Positions 1-11,612 of a stretch of DNA of 64,000 nt are shown here, one piece after another; within the stretch, counting starts at the first letter, position 1; the number at the start of each line of letters is the position of its first letter. Origin of the DNA: Neopestalotiopsis rosae (Eukaryota > Ascomycota > Sordariomycetes > Amphisphaeriales > Sporocadaceae). The stretch spans positions 1,054,001 to 1,118,000 of the forward strand of contig JALGAS010000009.1 of assembly GCA_023078685.1 (NCBI GenBank). The letters run 5' to 3'. The notes beneath the pieces are model-generated. The model saw only the letters and a list, made by a program, of their open reading frames with translations, did not search any database and was not told the DNA's origin. A program made the translations under genes and the position numbers.

Positions 1-269
1 ACGCGCATAGAGGGACCGAGTCAATTCCTCGACCCCGACAATCGGTGCGCAGCTTCTCGATCCCATCGCACAACTTTTTCCATTCTGCCGTCTGCGACTT
101 GCTTCGATCAATCGTTCTTTGGATGCCCCGGTAACCAACCATTTTTCGGTGCCTGGGCCGCATCACTGGGCGCTTCCAACGTTCCCTTTAAAGCTCTTCG
201 CTGAGCTACTGTTGTGCCATCGAGGCCATTGAGACACGCAGCCACGACACACATCGCCACTCTCCCGCA
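1..269. promoter_or_regulatory. Upstream region of the nucleoporin gene
   Basis: These bases precede the ATG at 270 and presumably hold the promoter and 5' leader of the nucleoporin gene. The only open frame here on the minus strand is antisense to exon 1 and has no recognisable product. No clear TATA box was seen. Confidence 0.4.
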
Positions 270-3200
270 ATGGCTTACCCGCAGGCCACACCGATGCGCC
301 CCGTCCCGGGCGCCTTCATGCACACACCGGCCGTTGCCTCGAGATTTGGTGCCAACCCAGACCCCTTGCGCCGTCGCCTGTTTGACGATGCCTCGAACCA
401 TCCTACTGCCGGCCCGGTCACTGGCTATGGCGAATCGGGATTCGATGCGCCCACCGGTCCCCAGCAGGCATTGCAGCCACTTGGCCAGCCCGTTACAGGA
501 GGAGGCCAAGCTCTAGCGACGGTCGCCGCTGTGCCCCCTCAGCCGCCCTTGACCAAGGCTGCTAGTTATGTGAATAACTCGCTGGCTGTGGACAGGCAAT
601 ACCCCGAGTTGGAGCAGTATTGCAAACGTGAGTGAATCCAAAGTTCTCTCTGCTATGAATGGGTGCTAATGAGACATGTTTACAGAAATGTCCTCCGACT
701 ACAACCGAACAACTGATCCTGCTTTTTCACCGTACAAGGTCTCACAAGTGTACACTCTTCCCGATAGAGTCTTTGAGCAGTATGAGAGAGCAGAGGTTTC
801 AACGAGCATGGGTTTATTTGCCGAACTCAACCATGCCTGGGTCACTGTCGACAATTGTTTATACCTCTGGGACTACACGCATCCAAACCCCGAGCTTATT
901 GGATACGAGGACAACGAGCACAGCATTACGGGAGTCAAACTCGTGGCCCCAAAGCCCGGTGTTTTCGTTAATGAAATCAATTATATGCTGGTGATTTCAA
1001 CCTCGGCCGACATGTTCTTGCTCGGTGTCGCTGCCCAGTCCGCCGCCAATGGCGCGACCACCGTCACCCTGTACCAGACGAGAATGCAATTTACTTTGCG
1101 AGGCACCGAGTGTCATGTTATTGCTGGTGCGGCAAACGGCAGAATCTTCTTTGCTGGCTCCACCGATAGTGATATCTATGAGTTATACTATCAGCAGGAG
1201 GAGAAATGGTTTTCTAATCGTACCGGCAAGATCAATCACTCAGCCACCGGCTGGTCTTCAGTTGTACCACTTGCAAAAGGACCACAAGCCCTTCTCTGGG
1301 GCACCAAGACCACAGAGTTTATTGTCGACATTGTCATTGACAACACCCGGAATCTACTCTACACTCTTTCAAACACATCCACCATTCGAACATACCACAT
1401 GGAAGGACCCGACAAGCTTACCAAGGTTATCGAGAAGACTAAGCACGATTGTCTGCGCGACATCATGCACTCTCTTAGCGGAAGCACGCCATTGTTGAAC
1501 GACCAAACCACCATTGTCTCGATATGTCCGGTTACCGCGAATGAGGATGCCAAGGTGCACTTAATAGCTGTTACAAACACCGGCTGCCGGCTCTTCATGA
1601 GTGCTGCTGGTGCTTCGTACTACGTAACTTCTCCGAACCAGGTGCCTCAAAGCATGCAATTGCATTCCATCAAATTCCCGCCGTCAAACTCGTCGAGGAT
1701 GCAACGCGGGCGGGACGCATTTGGTGTTCCGGGAGACTTTGACACACAGTCGAATTCGTTGACCGTTACGAACTCAGGCGCACGCTTCGCTCCAGGATAC
1801 TTTCTTGCTTCTATCAATAAAGACGGTGGACCCAGGGAAGTGCTCTTTGCCTCGGCACCAGATACTGGCCGCATTACGAACAGCGTCCACCAAGGTCTTC
1901 GCTTCTACGAGCATAGCCAGTGGCTCGATATCGGTGGCAAACCTGAAGCTATTGGCATAGTCTCAAAGCCATTTGCTGCGACTTCTTCGCCTTTGGGCTT
2001 TGGAAATGAACTAGCTGTTCAGTTCGATGAGCCAAGTTGCGAGATTGCCGTGCTTACCAATACGGGTGTCCATATTATTCGACGACGAAGATTGGTTGAC
2101 ATGTTTGCTGCTGCTATAAGGAACGCTGCTGGCGAAGATGGTCTGAACGATGTTTATAACACATTTGTCAACGCATATGGACGTGTTGAAACGGTGACGG
2201 CTGCACTTGCTGTCGCTTGCGGCCAGGGAGGCGATCAACAGAGTGGTGGAGGTCGCGGCGCCGTGGATCAGACCACCGAGGATCGTGCACGCTCGGTATT
2301 TGTCAACAATGGAGGCAATCCCACACTACCCGAACAGGATGGCCAACAGCCGACTGTGGAGAGCGTCAAGCCTTCGTCGCGTCATGGTGCCCTGTCCCTG
2401 TACCTCAGTCGACTTGTCCGATCTGTCTGGAATGCACGTGTCATTGCTATTGGAACTGATGCGGTGAATGGTCTCGTGGTCGACTCGACAATCGCCTTGG
2501 TTAGACTTCGCACGATTCAGGAGCAACTAGAGCGCCTAAAGGCATTCCTCGAGGCAAACAAGAGTTTCATTCATGGTCTATCGGGGCCTGCCGATATTCA
2601 CAGAGCAGGTAACAAGCAGGAACAGATCGCTTTCCAGGGTGAGCACCAAGCAATGCATGCACTACTGGTATTAATGAGCGGCATCTCCGAGGGTATCTCG
2701 TTCGTACAAATGCTCTTTGATGAGCGTGTTGCCGATATTTATACCCGTCTTGATGACGCCTCCAAGCAACAGCTCAGAGACTTGACCTACGAACGTCTTT
2801 TTGCACAAGAATCCGGCAAGGAACTTGCAAAGCTCCTCGTAAAAGCTATTGTTAATCGCAATATCGAAAGCGGCTCCAATGTCGAAACCGTTGCAGATGC
2901 GCTCCGGAGACGATGCGGCAGCTTCTGCAGTCCCGATGACGTGGTCATTTTCAGGGCACAGGAACAAGTCAAGCGAGCATCCGACCCAACTCAAAACCCG
3001 AATACTGCCCGTGCACTTCTTGGTGAGAGTCTCAAGCTTTTCCAAAGGGTGGCCGGCAGTCTTACTCAAACCAACCTGGAGTCGGCTGTTGAACAGTACC
3101 TGGGAATGAGGTACTATGCTGGAGCCATTCAGCTATGTCTTACGGTCGCCCAGGAGAAGGACCGAGGCAATGCAGCTCTGACTTGGTACAAGGAGGGAAA

Positions 3201-4635
3201 GCCTGCCAACGACCCGAGGACAGCCCAGTTCGAGGAGCGGAAGCGGTGCTACAACCTCATCCACCAGATTCTCCAGAATCTGGATGCTGCGTCGAGCAAG
3301 GAGCCTGAGATGATTGATGGCAGGCTTACTTCTATTGCAATCAAGCGCAACGAAGCATACGAGGTCGTCAACTCGTCCAACGATGAAGTCTTTCACAACG
3401 ACCTCTACGAATGGTACGTTCAGCAGGGATGGACAGATCGTCTCCTTAGGATCGAGTCTTCGCACGTCATTGAGTTTCTCGAGGCTCTGGCGGCTTCCGA
3501 TCTGGTGCACGCCGATTTGCTGTGCCGCTACTACACAATGCGCAACTTGTACTACCAAGCTGCCAAAGTACAAGCAGACTTGGCGAAGTCGGATTTCGAC
3601 ATCTCCATTAAGGAGAGGCTGCAGCTTCTCTCACGTGCAAAGACTAATGTCAGTGTTATGACGAATGGCGTTGGTCGGCAAGAGCTTCAACTTCTGAACC
3701 ACGAGGTGACTGAGCTGTTGGAGGTAGCCCACATTCAGGATGACTTGCTAGAACGCCTGAGAAGTGACGTGCGAATCCCTGAGGAGCGACGCCCCGAGAT
3801 TGAGCGAACCTTGGACGGTCAAATCCAAGGTCTTACCGAGGTTAGTTAATTGCTTGAGTCTGCGGGAAACGTCTCGATATCATTTGAGAATACTGACAGA
3901 ATATTGTAGCTCTTCAACAACTTTGCTGATCAAGCTGGGTATTACGATCTGTGCCTGCTCATCTACCACGCAGCTGATTTCCGAAATCCAACGACTATCG
4001 CCCAGACCTGGGTGAACCTCATCAACCAAGTTCACGAAGAAGTTGAGCAGGATTGGGAGCAATACGAGAACAGTCCCAACAGAAACAACGAAGAAGCACC
4101 GCCTCAATCATATGAGAAGCTCGTCGGTGTCATTCAAGAGGTGTGCCACCGGGCTTCCAATGACAGCTTCATCTTCCCAGTGACAACGTTGCTTCCGGAG
4201 ATCTGCCGATATGCTATTGAGCATGCTCAAGATAACAGAATTGGTGCCGATCAGAACTGGCCAGTAATTCTGTTTCTTCAACTCGGTGTTAGCCATGACT
4301 TACTTGTCCGGATTCTGGAAACCATGTTTGAAGGGCAAGACGTGCCGTTCCGTGGCGCAGGACGCCTGAGGGTCGTGGAGTGGATAGCTTATGCTGTCCA
4401 TGACTGGGCAAGGCAGCTGGCACGGGCTGGACGGGCTGACCGCGCCTTGGAGCCTTGGGTGAGCGAGCTCATTGCAGAGTGCGAGGCCTTTGCCCAGAAC
4501 CCACCGCGCAGCCAGAACGAAGGTGGATTGCCACCCCAGGAACTGTTGAGGGAAGTCAGAGAAGTCAAAAAGACGGTCGAGGGCCTTGGTGGCCTCGGCA
4601 TCGGAAGTTTCAGAGGTAGCATGGGTTTCCTCTGA
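270..4635 (+). CDS. NUP170: Nucleoporin, Nup155/Nup170 family (non-repetitive scaffold nucleoporin)
   Basis: Three exons: 270-627, 686-3840 and 3910-4635, giving 1412 aa. Intron 1 (628-685) has GTGAGT, a GCTAAT branch site and ACAG. Intron 2 (3841-3909) has GTTAGT and GTAG. Both joins keep frame. The family builds the inner-ring scaffold of the nuclear pore complex, and the length fits it (yeast Nup170 is about 1500 aa). The N-terminal half, after a Pro/Gly-rich leader of about 115 residues, reads as the beta-propeller Nucleoporin_N region. The C-terminal half is an alpha-solenoid typical of Nucleoporin_C; recognisable stretches are LYEWYVQQGW and EICRYAIEHAQDN. No signal peptide or membrane segment is visible. 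The family call is by recognition of these stretches, not by a search. The start at 270 is the first ATG of an open frame. Confidence 0.93.
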
Positions 4636-5935
4636 GGGGCCGGAGGGGCTACTGTGAACGAGCGCGACGTGTCTCCTTCAAGGGCGTTAAGGTGACGTGC
4701 AGATAAAATTGGGGCTAGCGAAGTGTGCTTTGCGCATGACAGATATTGCAAAGGGATTTTTGAGGCCGGGCTGACGGAGGCTGCCACCGCTATGCGAATC
4801 ATGGCGAACGTAATTCTCTATAAGTGTAGTATAGAAAGGTTGGCGAATATGGAGATGCATTGAACTCGGCAGATCTGCATTTGATATTTTATAGTCTGGT
4901 GTGAAGAATAAACAAAAAAATACTGGATGAAGCCCTTGAATTTATTATTCCTTTTGATGAGGCATTCTTTAGCGGACGATTAGCAAGGCTACCTTTCCCA
5001 AATGCATTCTCTCCATCGCATGTCGCATCACAACGGAACAATCTAAATGTGCCGAATTGAATATGGCTATGGGGGTCCGGCTGTATTGGTAATATTCCAT
5101 GATACTTCACAATACCATCACTGCGTATAATGCTTCGAGTACAGCACAAACGGTATAAATGCCAAAAGTAAAAAAAGAAAGAAAAAAAAAAGGATGTATA
5201 AATCGATGTAAACTCTTGTGAAGGTCAAAATAGTTCAATCCTTATTCCGTCATTTGTTTATCTGGATGCTTGACTGCTTGGACACATGCAGGATAGGTTG
5301 GTATCTATGCTGACCGGAGAAAGGTAGCCTTGTGAACATATCTCATTTTTAAGCAATAGCTTGTGCAAAGGGACACCTTGCCGCCAACTCTATCGGCGGT
5401 ATACGTCTAGGTACATCTTGTCCTGGCAATTGGTCTTGTGGTCGGCACTTCCTCCAGCTTCTTTCATGGGTTCTGGCCGATGACTGGATCTACTCAAGAT
5501 GAGGGCATGTTTCTGTTGCTCTATCATCCCGAGAGACAGGTTTATACTCTGGTTATGATGAGGATATTCCACAGACTCGTAGGGAACTGCTCTGTGTCTG
5601 TCGCTAAAGCCTGACTAATGGAATGCTTGTTTACCGAAAATAGGTATGCAGTATTGCATATATCTCCGAATGATGAACTCTATCATGGCCGCCGTGAGGT
5701 TGCCACGACACCCTTCAGTCGCTTTTTTGCTGCAAGTGATTTAAGTGCTTCGAGGCCGCTCCGTTTGAGTCCCTCCATCCCTCCGCCTTCTTCATCTCCA
5801 AAACAACTCCTTCATCCAATACCCTCATTCAACCGTCCTGTCACATCATATCGCGAGACCTCACCTGACTCTCGAAATCAAAATCATCTCCTCCCAATAC
5901 GTCTGACTTACTCTTGTATCGAATCAAATTCAACC
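4636..5935. other. Intergenic: nucleoporin 3' end and leader of the next gene
   Basis: This stretch is AT-rich with several A-runs near 4910-4920 and 5165-5190. It probably includes the nucleoporin 3' UTR and a C/A-rich 5' leader (about 5770-5935) of the following gene. The open frame of 5936-6979 extends upstream to an ATG at 5618, but those 106 extra codons look like leader sequence. No other gene was seen. Confidence 0.4.
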
Positions 5936-6979
5936 ATGGGTGGCCCATCACCTGTGCCAAGTGTCGTCTCCATCCCAATCGTCACTGTCACTGGCACCGA
6001 TGGGGATGGCGATCGGGTTCTTTTTGATTCTAGATATATAGGCTACATCCCTACCACTGGTAGATGTGTTTGGCGCGTATCTACCACTGATGGTGCATCT
6101 CAAAGGTTCCGACCTGCTGCAGAACCAGAAAATGATCCTTTTGCTCACGACGAGACATTTTCATCCGCATCTCGTGGGGAGTGCCGCATCAAGGAGTGTC
6201 AATACTGTGCTCTCTGCGAAAGGTACAAGATAGCTCCCCATTCTCTTCAGGAAAAGTTGATTTCTCACGGCGGCGGCAAAAACGCTTGGGATCCATACTT
6301 TCACTGGATCATGAATGAGCAGATCTTGATCCTGAACCCCGGCAGTCCCAGTAAAGGAGCCATCAACTGGGGAGTCTGTTGGATACAAGATTGCCGCTGC
6401 AAGAACCATGGCAATACGCCATCCGACAAGAAAATGGCAGCGACGACGTCCGATTACAGCCAACTTCCCAACCACGTCGAGTACCCAAAGTTACTATTTC
6501 CCTTTCGCGCATGTCGACGGCATAACTTGGAGAAGAATGTCATCAAAAGCAAAAGGTCCCACCCTTGCAATCACTGCAAGGCAATGGTCAGGCGTCTACA
6601 GGGAGATAAGACTCGCGGCGATGGCGCCCCTCGTAAGATTTACCGCCAGATGGAGTTTATGCACAACGACAATCTCTACCGCCGCATCGCCTACGCCCTC
6701 AGTCCGTTGGCTACCGTGCCCAATGACTTTCCCAAGAAGGAAGATTGGGATAACTGCGACGACCTCTTCTTCAACCTATCCGAATCCGACATGCCGGCCC
6801 CTCCAGCCCCGGAGCCAATGCCTGCCCCGCCGGCTTCGTCGTCGTCCAGCAGCCACCGGCACCGCAGTCTATCCGTGGACGAGCAGCACCAGTTCGAGCA
6901 AGTGATGATGACGCACAACCCCGAATGGGGCTACGCGGTACAGACGCCGACGCAGCGACGCGTCAAGCTGTCGTGTTGA
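5936..6979 (+). CDS. Hypothetical Cys/His-rich protein
   Basis: A single-exon frame of 347 aa, start ATG at 5936 in the context CAACCATGGG. An in-frame ATG at 5618 would add 106 residues; I prefer the inner start because the upstream part is Ser/Pro-rich and resembles a 5' leader. The central part has a clustered Cys pattern: C83, C88, C91 and C94 (CRIKECQYCALC), then C148, C153, C155 and H158, C193 and H196, and C211 and C214 (CNHC). This suggests structural zinc binding, but I do not recognise a named zinc-finger family. The C-terminus (about 286-310) is a Pro/Ala/Ser low-complexity linker followed by a short tail. There is no signal peptide or membrane segment. Function unknown; nuclear or cytosolic location is only a guess. 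Confidence 0.65.
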   Translation: MGGPSPVPSVVSIPIVTVTGTDGDGDRVLFDSRYIGYIPTTGRCVWRVSTTDGASQRFRPAAEPENDPFAHDETFSSASRGECRIKECQYCALCERYKIAPHSLQEKLISHGGGKNAWDPYFHWIMNEQILILNPGSPSKGAINWGVCWIQDCRCKNHGNTPSDKKMAATTSDYSQLPNHVEYPKLLFPFRACRRHNLEKNVIKSKRSHPCNHCKAMVRRLQGDKTRGDGAPRKIYRQMEFMHNDNLYRRIAYALSPLATVPNDFPKKEDWDNCDDLFFNLSESDMPAPPAPEPMPAPPASSSSSSHRHRSLSVDEQHQFEQVMMTHNPEWGYAVQTPTQRRVKLSC

Positions 6980-7433
6980 GGGCGGTTCAAGGTCTGGCTT
7001 CCGTGGTATGTGCGGCATCGGCGTGCCTGCTCGAGTTGCCAACTCTTCGGCGACGCTTGTCGCTGCCACCTCGAGCCGCGATGAAATGTCGAGCACGATC
7101 CTGGGGCTGAGAGGTAGGTGACAATGTCCTTCAATGCTTAATGCCACATTCCCTTTAGCTGCGAGGATTTACTCATATCTCAGAAGACACGCAGATTTTG
7201 ATTGAACGCTACTCGGATTCTGCTGCGGCCTATATCGGGCCTGATTCACCGAACTCAGCTGTTTACAAATGGCCTTTTCGGATAGCTAAAGCAAAGCAGG
7301 AGCTGAAGCTAAGAGTTGTTGCCATGACTATCACCAGCCAAGAAAATATTGGGCCGCCAGTGCTTGATATTGTCGAGGATGAGGCCAAAGTCAAATGCAA
7401 CAAACAGTCTCTTGCCATTTTTCAACCGTTGCC

Positions 7434-7466
7434 AAAAAAAAAAAAAAAAAAAAAAAAAACCCCCCC
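7434..7466. repeat. A26-C7 homopolymer tract
   Basis: Twenty-six consecutive A are followed directly by seven C. It lies between genes and is the longest mononucleotide run in the window. Confidence 0.95.
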
Positions 7467-8014
7467 AATTTCTCACATCGTCGAAGGAGGAGATATCTTC
7501 CTCTGAGAGCTTCACTATCAGCACCTATCAGCTCTTGTTTGCACTGAATTGGGAAAAGTTTTGTCAAGGACAAGCCCTGTTTGTCGGTTGGAGTTTCGGC
7601 GTTTGGTTATTTGGGAAAGCGACCTGTTCTGTGTATGAGGGATCTATCTTTTGGGAAATACCCGGGAACGTTTAGCATATCACTTCGGCATTGTATTGCG
7701 TATCACTGTCATGTCCAGGCCTCTTTGGAGAATTATGGGCAGTTTTGCATATCTGCGTTTTGGCAAGGACTTGGTATCTTGGTGTCTATTTTATTTAGCA
7801 GGAAACTGAATCGGTGTCCTCGTCCATAGTTTCAAATTTGACAGTATATTTCCATTGGCCTAATCGCCTTGATCGACAGCCCCTATAGAGTTGACAAGCA
7901 AGCGCCGGAGACTTTTTGATTGGCTCGCGCTCGGAGACTTTTCGCTGATATTATAAGAAGTGAGACACTATGAAGCAGTATACTCGCCGTAAGTCTCCGT
8001 GAGAAAACGCAAAA

Positions 8015-8020
8015 TATAAA
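8015..8020 (+). promoter_or_regulatory. TATA-box candidate for the methyltransferase gene
   Basis: TATAAA lies 115 nt upstream of the ATG at 8135, a plausible distance for a fungal gene with a short leader. It is supported by position only. Confidence 0.35.
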
Positions 8021-8134
8021 ACGGATGGGGCTTCTCGGCTGCTTTGTTGGGCGGACACTCATGAAAACCTTCAATACCCCATATCAACAGGAAAAGGACT
8101 CAAGTCACCAGATTCTACCGATACCGCAACAAAT

Positions 8135-9130
8135 ATGAATACCCTCCAAAAGACATACAACAGCTTCTCAAGCGGCATCGACGATGAAAAGCTTGAGAAA
8201 CTAGTAAATATCTCAGATGTGATCATGGGACCGCCTGCTGCAATGCTGCTCGCCCGAGCTGGAATCGATGCCTCGCGAACGGAGCATTTCCGCCTGCTGG
8301 ACAATGCCTGTGCCACTGGCACTGTAGGCTCGCGACTACAGCAGATCGTGAACGTAGATGTCCTCAAGAAGAGCAGCATCCTCTGCGGTGACATCGTTAA
8401 GCCGCAACTAGTTATCGTGAGGAAAAGAGTAGAAAAGTACGGATGGGTCAATACAGAAGTTGCAACTATCGATGCTCAGGTAGGTTCACTACGTTGTCGA
8501 GACGCTTTACGAACAAGAAGCTAAGTATATCTAGGACTCCAATCTGCCTTCAGCGTCTTTCAGTCATGTTACAATCCATTTGGGCTTACATGTCATCCCC
8601 GAACCCGACCTCGTGCTCAAAGGTAACCGGATGATATCCATAACATCGTTCATTCACCACTAATATGAGTTTTCAGATACGCTGAGGATCCTCCAACCTG
8701 GCGGAGTATTTGCAATCAGCACCATGAGCAAAGACAACGCCAGCTGGGTTCCCGATATGCGTTCAGCATTTGCATCGCTGCCTTTGAGGCCACCTTGCCA
8801 GAACCAATGCACATGACCACCAACGGCCACGCAGAGTGGGCCGACCCCGAGGGCGTCGAGCGCAAACTCGCTCAGCACGGGTTCCAGGACACAAAGGTGG
8901 AGACGATACGGCACACGCAACACATTCACGACGCCAAGGATTTTGCCGACTGCTTCGCCATGATGATCAGCTGGCTGGTGGACACGTACTGGACCCCGGA
9001 GCAAAAGGCGGAACATCAGAGCTCTTTGAGGCAGCGGATGATAGACCATCTCGAGGACAAGTACGGCGGCAGAGGTTGGGACTTGGAGTGGACAATGATT
9101 CTGGCCACGTGTCGGACAAGACGAGATTAA
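8135..9130 (+). pseudogene. SAM-dependent class I methyltransferase, frameshifted in exon 3
   Basis: Exons 8135-8479, 8535-8622 and 8677-9130. Intron 1 (8480-8534) ends in CTAG. Intron 2 (8623-8676) has GTAACC, a CACTAATA branch region and TCAG. Both joins hold frame. The product would be about 285 aa. It contains a motif I variant (LLDNACATGTVGSRL) for SAM binding, an acidic post-I stretch and a typical LQPGG motif after the central strand. In exon 3 the frame breaks at the TTT at 8783-8785. Reading straight through ends at a TGA at 8814-8816, while the family-like sequence continues one base earlier and stays open to TAA at 9128-9130. One missing T would explain it, and no GT..AG intron I tried restores the frame. 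It may be a recent pseudogene or a sequence error. The substrate is unknown; the 3' end faces the hydrolase gene 55 nt away. Confidence 0.72.
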
Positions 9131-9185
9131 ACGGTTCACAGGGCGTATTATCAAGCGAGAATAGTATTGCTGAATTCATTCGCGT

Positions 9186-10422
9186 TCAAGAAACAAGTCC
9201 TGGACACAAATCTCTCAGGAACCCCCAGTGCGTCTTCTCCCTCCAGCCTTTTGTATGACAATCATTTGCCGCTTCGGGGAAGAGGCTCACCACGTCGCGG
9301 ATGGAATCGTCGTGAGCAAAAATGAAGAACACGTTATCCTGCACATCCGCCGTCTGCGTCTTTTCAATAGTCGCCAACGCCTGCTGCATATCGGCAGCCA
9401 GCTGCGTCTCGAAAAATGGTTCGTCCTCCCTCCGCCCGCGCCGCACGTTGAGCTCTCGAAACTCTCGGCCACCGGGACAAACCGACATGTGAGCGCGTAG
9501 GCCATCCGGCAGCGGAAACTCCACCTTGTCGGGCATGGGATCGTGTGGCGTCGGCCGCATCTCGCCGCCGTGGTGGCAGAGGTCTCCGCCCATGAGGATG
9601 AAGGTGTCGGGGTCCCGCGTCGTGCGCGCGAGCCCGGCCAGGTGGCCCACGGCGTGGCCCGGCGCGTCTAGGAGGTAAAAGGAGCCGTCGCCGAAAAGGT
9701 CAAAGGCGTCAAATGGGCCTATTTTCGAGACTGCATGGTTTGAGTGGTCGTAGGAGATCTCGTGTAGTTTTCGATTTCTGTGAAATCATGTAAGACTTCT
9801 AATCAGAAAGCTTGTAACGATTGCGGTGCAGGGGAAAGGACAAGAAAGGCAAACATCGGAACATTCACTTACTCCCAGTAGCTCTCGCGGACGGGTGACT
9901 CTGGATCAGTTGGGTATGCCCGGCCAAACTTTTGCTTGAAGCCAGGACCAACGACCAACTCTGTAGAGCTAGGAAAGGTCGATATATCTCCAATATGATC
10001 AAAGTGAAAGTGGCTGGCAAGGGCAGTCAGCCGACAAATATCGTGAAAGAAGAAGATATCATGCGAGCAAACCTCCAAATCACACTTGATATTTCACTTG
10101 GATCTACCGCATTCTCTTTCAATATATCGGCCACGTCTTTTTCCACATGCACTTTCCAGCCATATTTGTTAATACCCTTTCGTACGGACGGAGTGAAAAC
10201 GTTCTGGTCTTTGGGTACGCCGAGATCAAAGAGCACCTTTTGGCCAGCTGAGCTCTCCACCAGGAACGACCACGTAGGTAGATTCTCCAATTTCTCAAAC
10301 CCTTGGACGGGCGGTCCCATGAAGTAGTCGACTTTTAGATTTGAGATGCGCAAGGTTGAGTCGATGATGGAAACCTTGGCAGTGGCGCCGGGTGGCACAT
10401 CAAAGATAGGCTTGCCCGTCAT
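9186..10422 (-). CDS. Metallo-beta-lactamase-fold hydrolase (lactonase-like)
   Basis: Minus-strand exons 10422-10073, 10013-9873 and 9777-9186, giving 360 aa. Intron 1 (10072-10014) has a GGCTGAC branch site and CCAG. Intron 2 (9872-9778) has GTAAGT and ACAG. Both joins hold frame. Exon 1 joined to exon 2 recreates the metal-binding motif HFHFDH (H118, H120, D122, H123). Further ligand candidates are H205 or H209 in APGHAVGH, D229 in GGDLCHH, and a late His in IFAHDDS. This is the binuclear zinc fold used by N-acyl-homoserine lactonases and many fungal secondary-metabolism hydrolases; the substrate cannot be told. The start chosen is the first ATG (MTGKPIFDV); the frame extends upstream but without an ATG. 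No signal peptide is seen, so it is probably cytosolic. It is convergent with the methyltransferase. Confidence 0.87.
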
Positions 10423-11166
10423 CTTCGGATTTTTGACTGGATCCAAATTGGAGCGCAATAGAATGAACAAATGATATAAGACTCATTCAGAATGTTTATA
10501 TATCTGTTATATGTTGTATTTGGCAGTATAACTATTGATACTTTCACATCTTTGATAGTAGACGTCATTATACGTCTGGAGCGAGTGGCCCCGCCCCGGT
10601 CCCACTTTTGCTCAAGTATAGAACGGTGTCGTCCAGTGCCATGACCTCGTTATACTTGATTAACATGGAAATTGAGGAATGATTCGAGTGGGCTCATCCT
10701 GGCTGCGAATACTAAGCAAACACGGCAGCAGACATTTACAAATCGGGAACGCCTTTTTATCGTCGTACGGATTTGAGGTCAATATTCTGTCTGCACGAAA
10801 GGAGGCAATACGGGACAGAAAGCTCGCGGCACGTGCTAGGCAGAGAGCAGCAGTCTCGCGTTCCCAGATGCCGGGAGCCTTGCTCCTTCCCGGGCTGCAA
10901 TGAAGATGGTTCGGATCGCCATCAGGTCACTCACACCCTGGACGGTCGCGTTGTCGGGTGTGCAAGTAATAACCCCGTCTTTGCGACTGTTCACCAGCTC
11001 GTCCAACTACCAACCAGCAAGGATCCTCGGGCAAGAACAAGGCTCGCGAGACACTCCGTGAGATGTACGGACTCGAAGATGTCAGCTACGACTCAGCTCC
11101 AGTCAAGTCTACCGATCAGAAAGCAAGTTCGTCCGCCACGCTCAAGTCATCACCGGCCTTTCTACC
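10423..11166. other. Intergenic, with possible gene remnant
   Basis: An ATG at about 10905 opens a 50-codon frame, and shorter frames with fungal-like codon use follow (for example NKARETLREMYGLED near 11035), but no continuous model could be built. It may be the decayed 5' part of the small ORF at 11167. Confidence 0.25.
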
Positions 11167-11463
11167 ATGAAATCCGTCGCCGACACCCAGTTCACCAATC
11201 CCGACGCGGCCGTCACCCATTATGAGGGTATTCGCGAGCTGAACACTCGCCAAAGTTATGGCATCCGAGATGAAATCGCTTATGTCGACGGTCGATTGGC
11301 GCTGCTGGAACGCAAGCTCGGCCACATGATTACAATTGCCATCCCAGGGACCAAAGTTCACAGTACTCAGGGAAGTTGGCTCGCGATTCTACAGCGACTG
11401 AAACTGACCTACCACGATAAGATCTTTAAACTCGTGAAAAGCCTTGAAAAAGAAAAGCCTTGA
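11167..11463 (+). CDS. Doubtful small ORF, possibly a gene fragment
   Basis: A 98-codon frame from ATG 11167 with a polar, Lys/Arg-rich product that I do not recognise. It ends in a direct repeat of AAAAGCCTTGAAAA and is followed by about 150 bases of very A/T-rich sequence (11464-11612). Coding-like stretches upstream in other frames hint at a decayed longer gene or mobile element, but no repeats or transposase motifs were seen. Low confidence that it is expressed. Confidence 0.22.
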   Translation: MKSVADTQFTNPDAAVTHYEGIRELNTRQSYGIRDEIAYVDGRLALLERKLGHMITIAIPGTKVHSTQGSWLAILQRLKLTYHDKIFKLVKSLEKEKP

Positions 11464-11612
11464 AAAAAGAAGTTCGAGGAACATTGGGGAGCTAGGTTTT
11501 CTCTCTTATTTAGGAAAAGATATTAGATAAAAATAGAATAAAAATAGCAAGAGAGAAAAAGACGAACTATCAATTAAATCAAAAAGAAAATTATTCATAT
11601 AAATTTATTTTT
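11464..11612. other. A/T-rich island
   Basis: About 150 bases with strongly raised A+T (AAAAATAGAATAAAAATAG-like runs), unlike the flanking sequence. It separates two doubtful small ORFs and could be a 3' UTR/terminator region or a remnant of a mutated repeat. Confidence 0.4.

Larger units (their letters stand above)
6980..8134. other. Intergenic region
   Basis: No convincing gene. An open frame from about 7198 to 7506 runs through the long poly-A tract at 7434-7459 (translating as poly-Lys) and has no recognisable product. A TATAAA lies at 8015-8020 ahead of the methyltransferase. Confidence 0.4.

Noticed and set aside
8749..8802. A third intron (GTTCCC..CCAG) that might explain the methyltransferase frame break
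   Set aside because: Splicing it leaves a TGA within five codons and removes family-like residues, so it does not rescue the gene.
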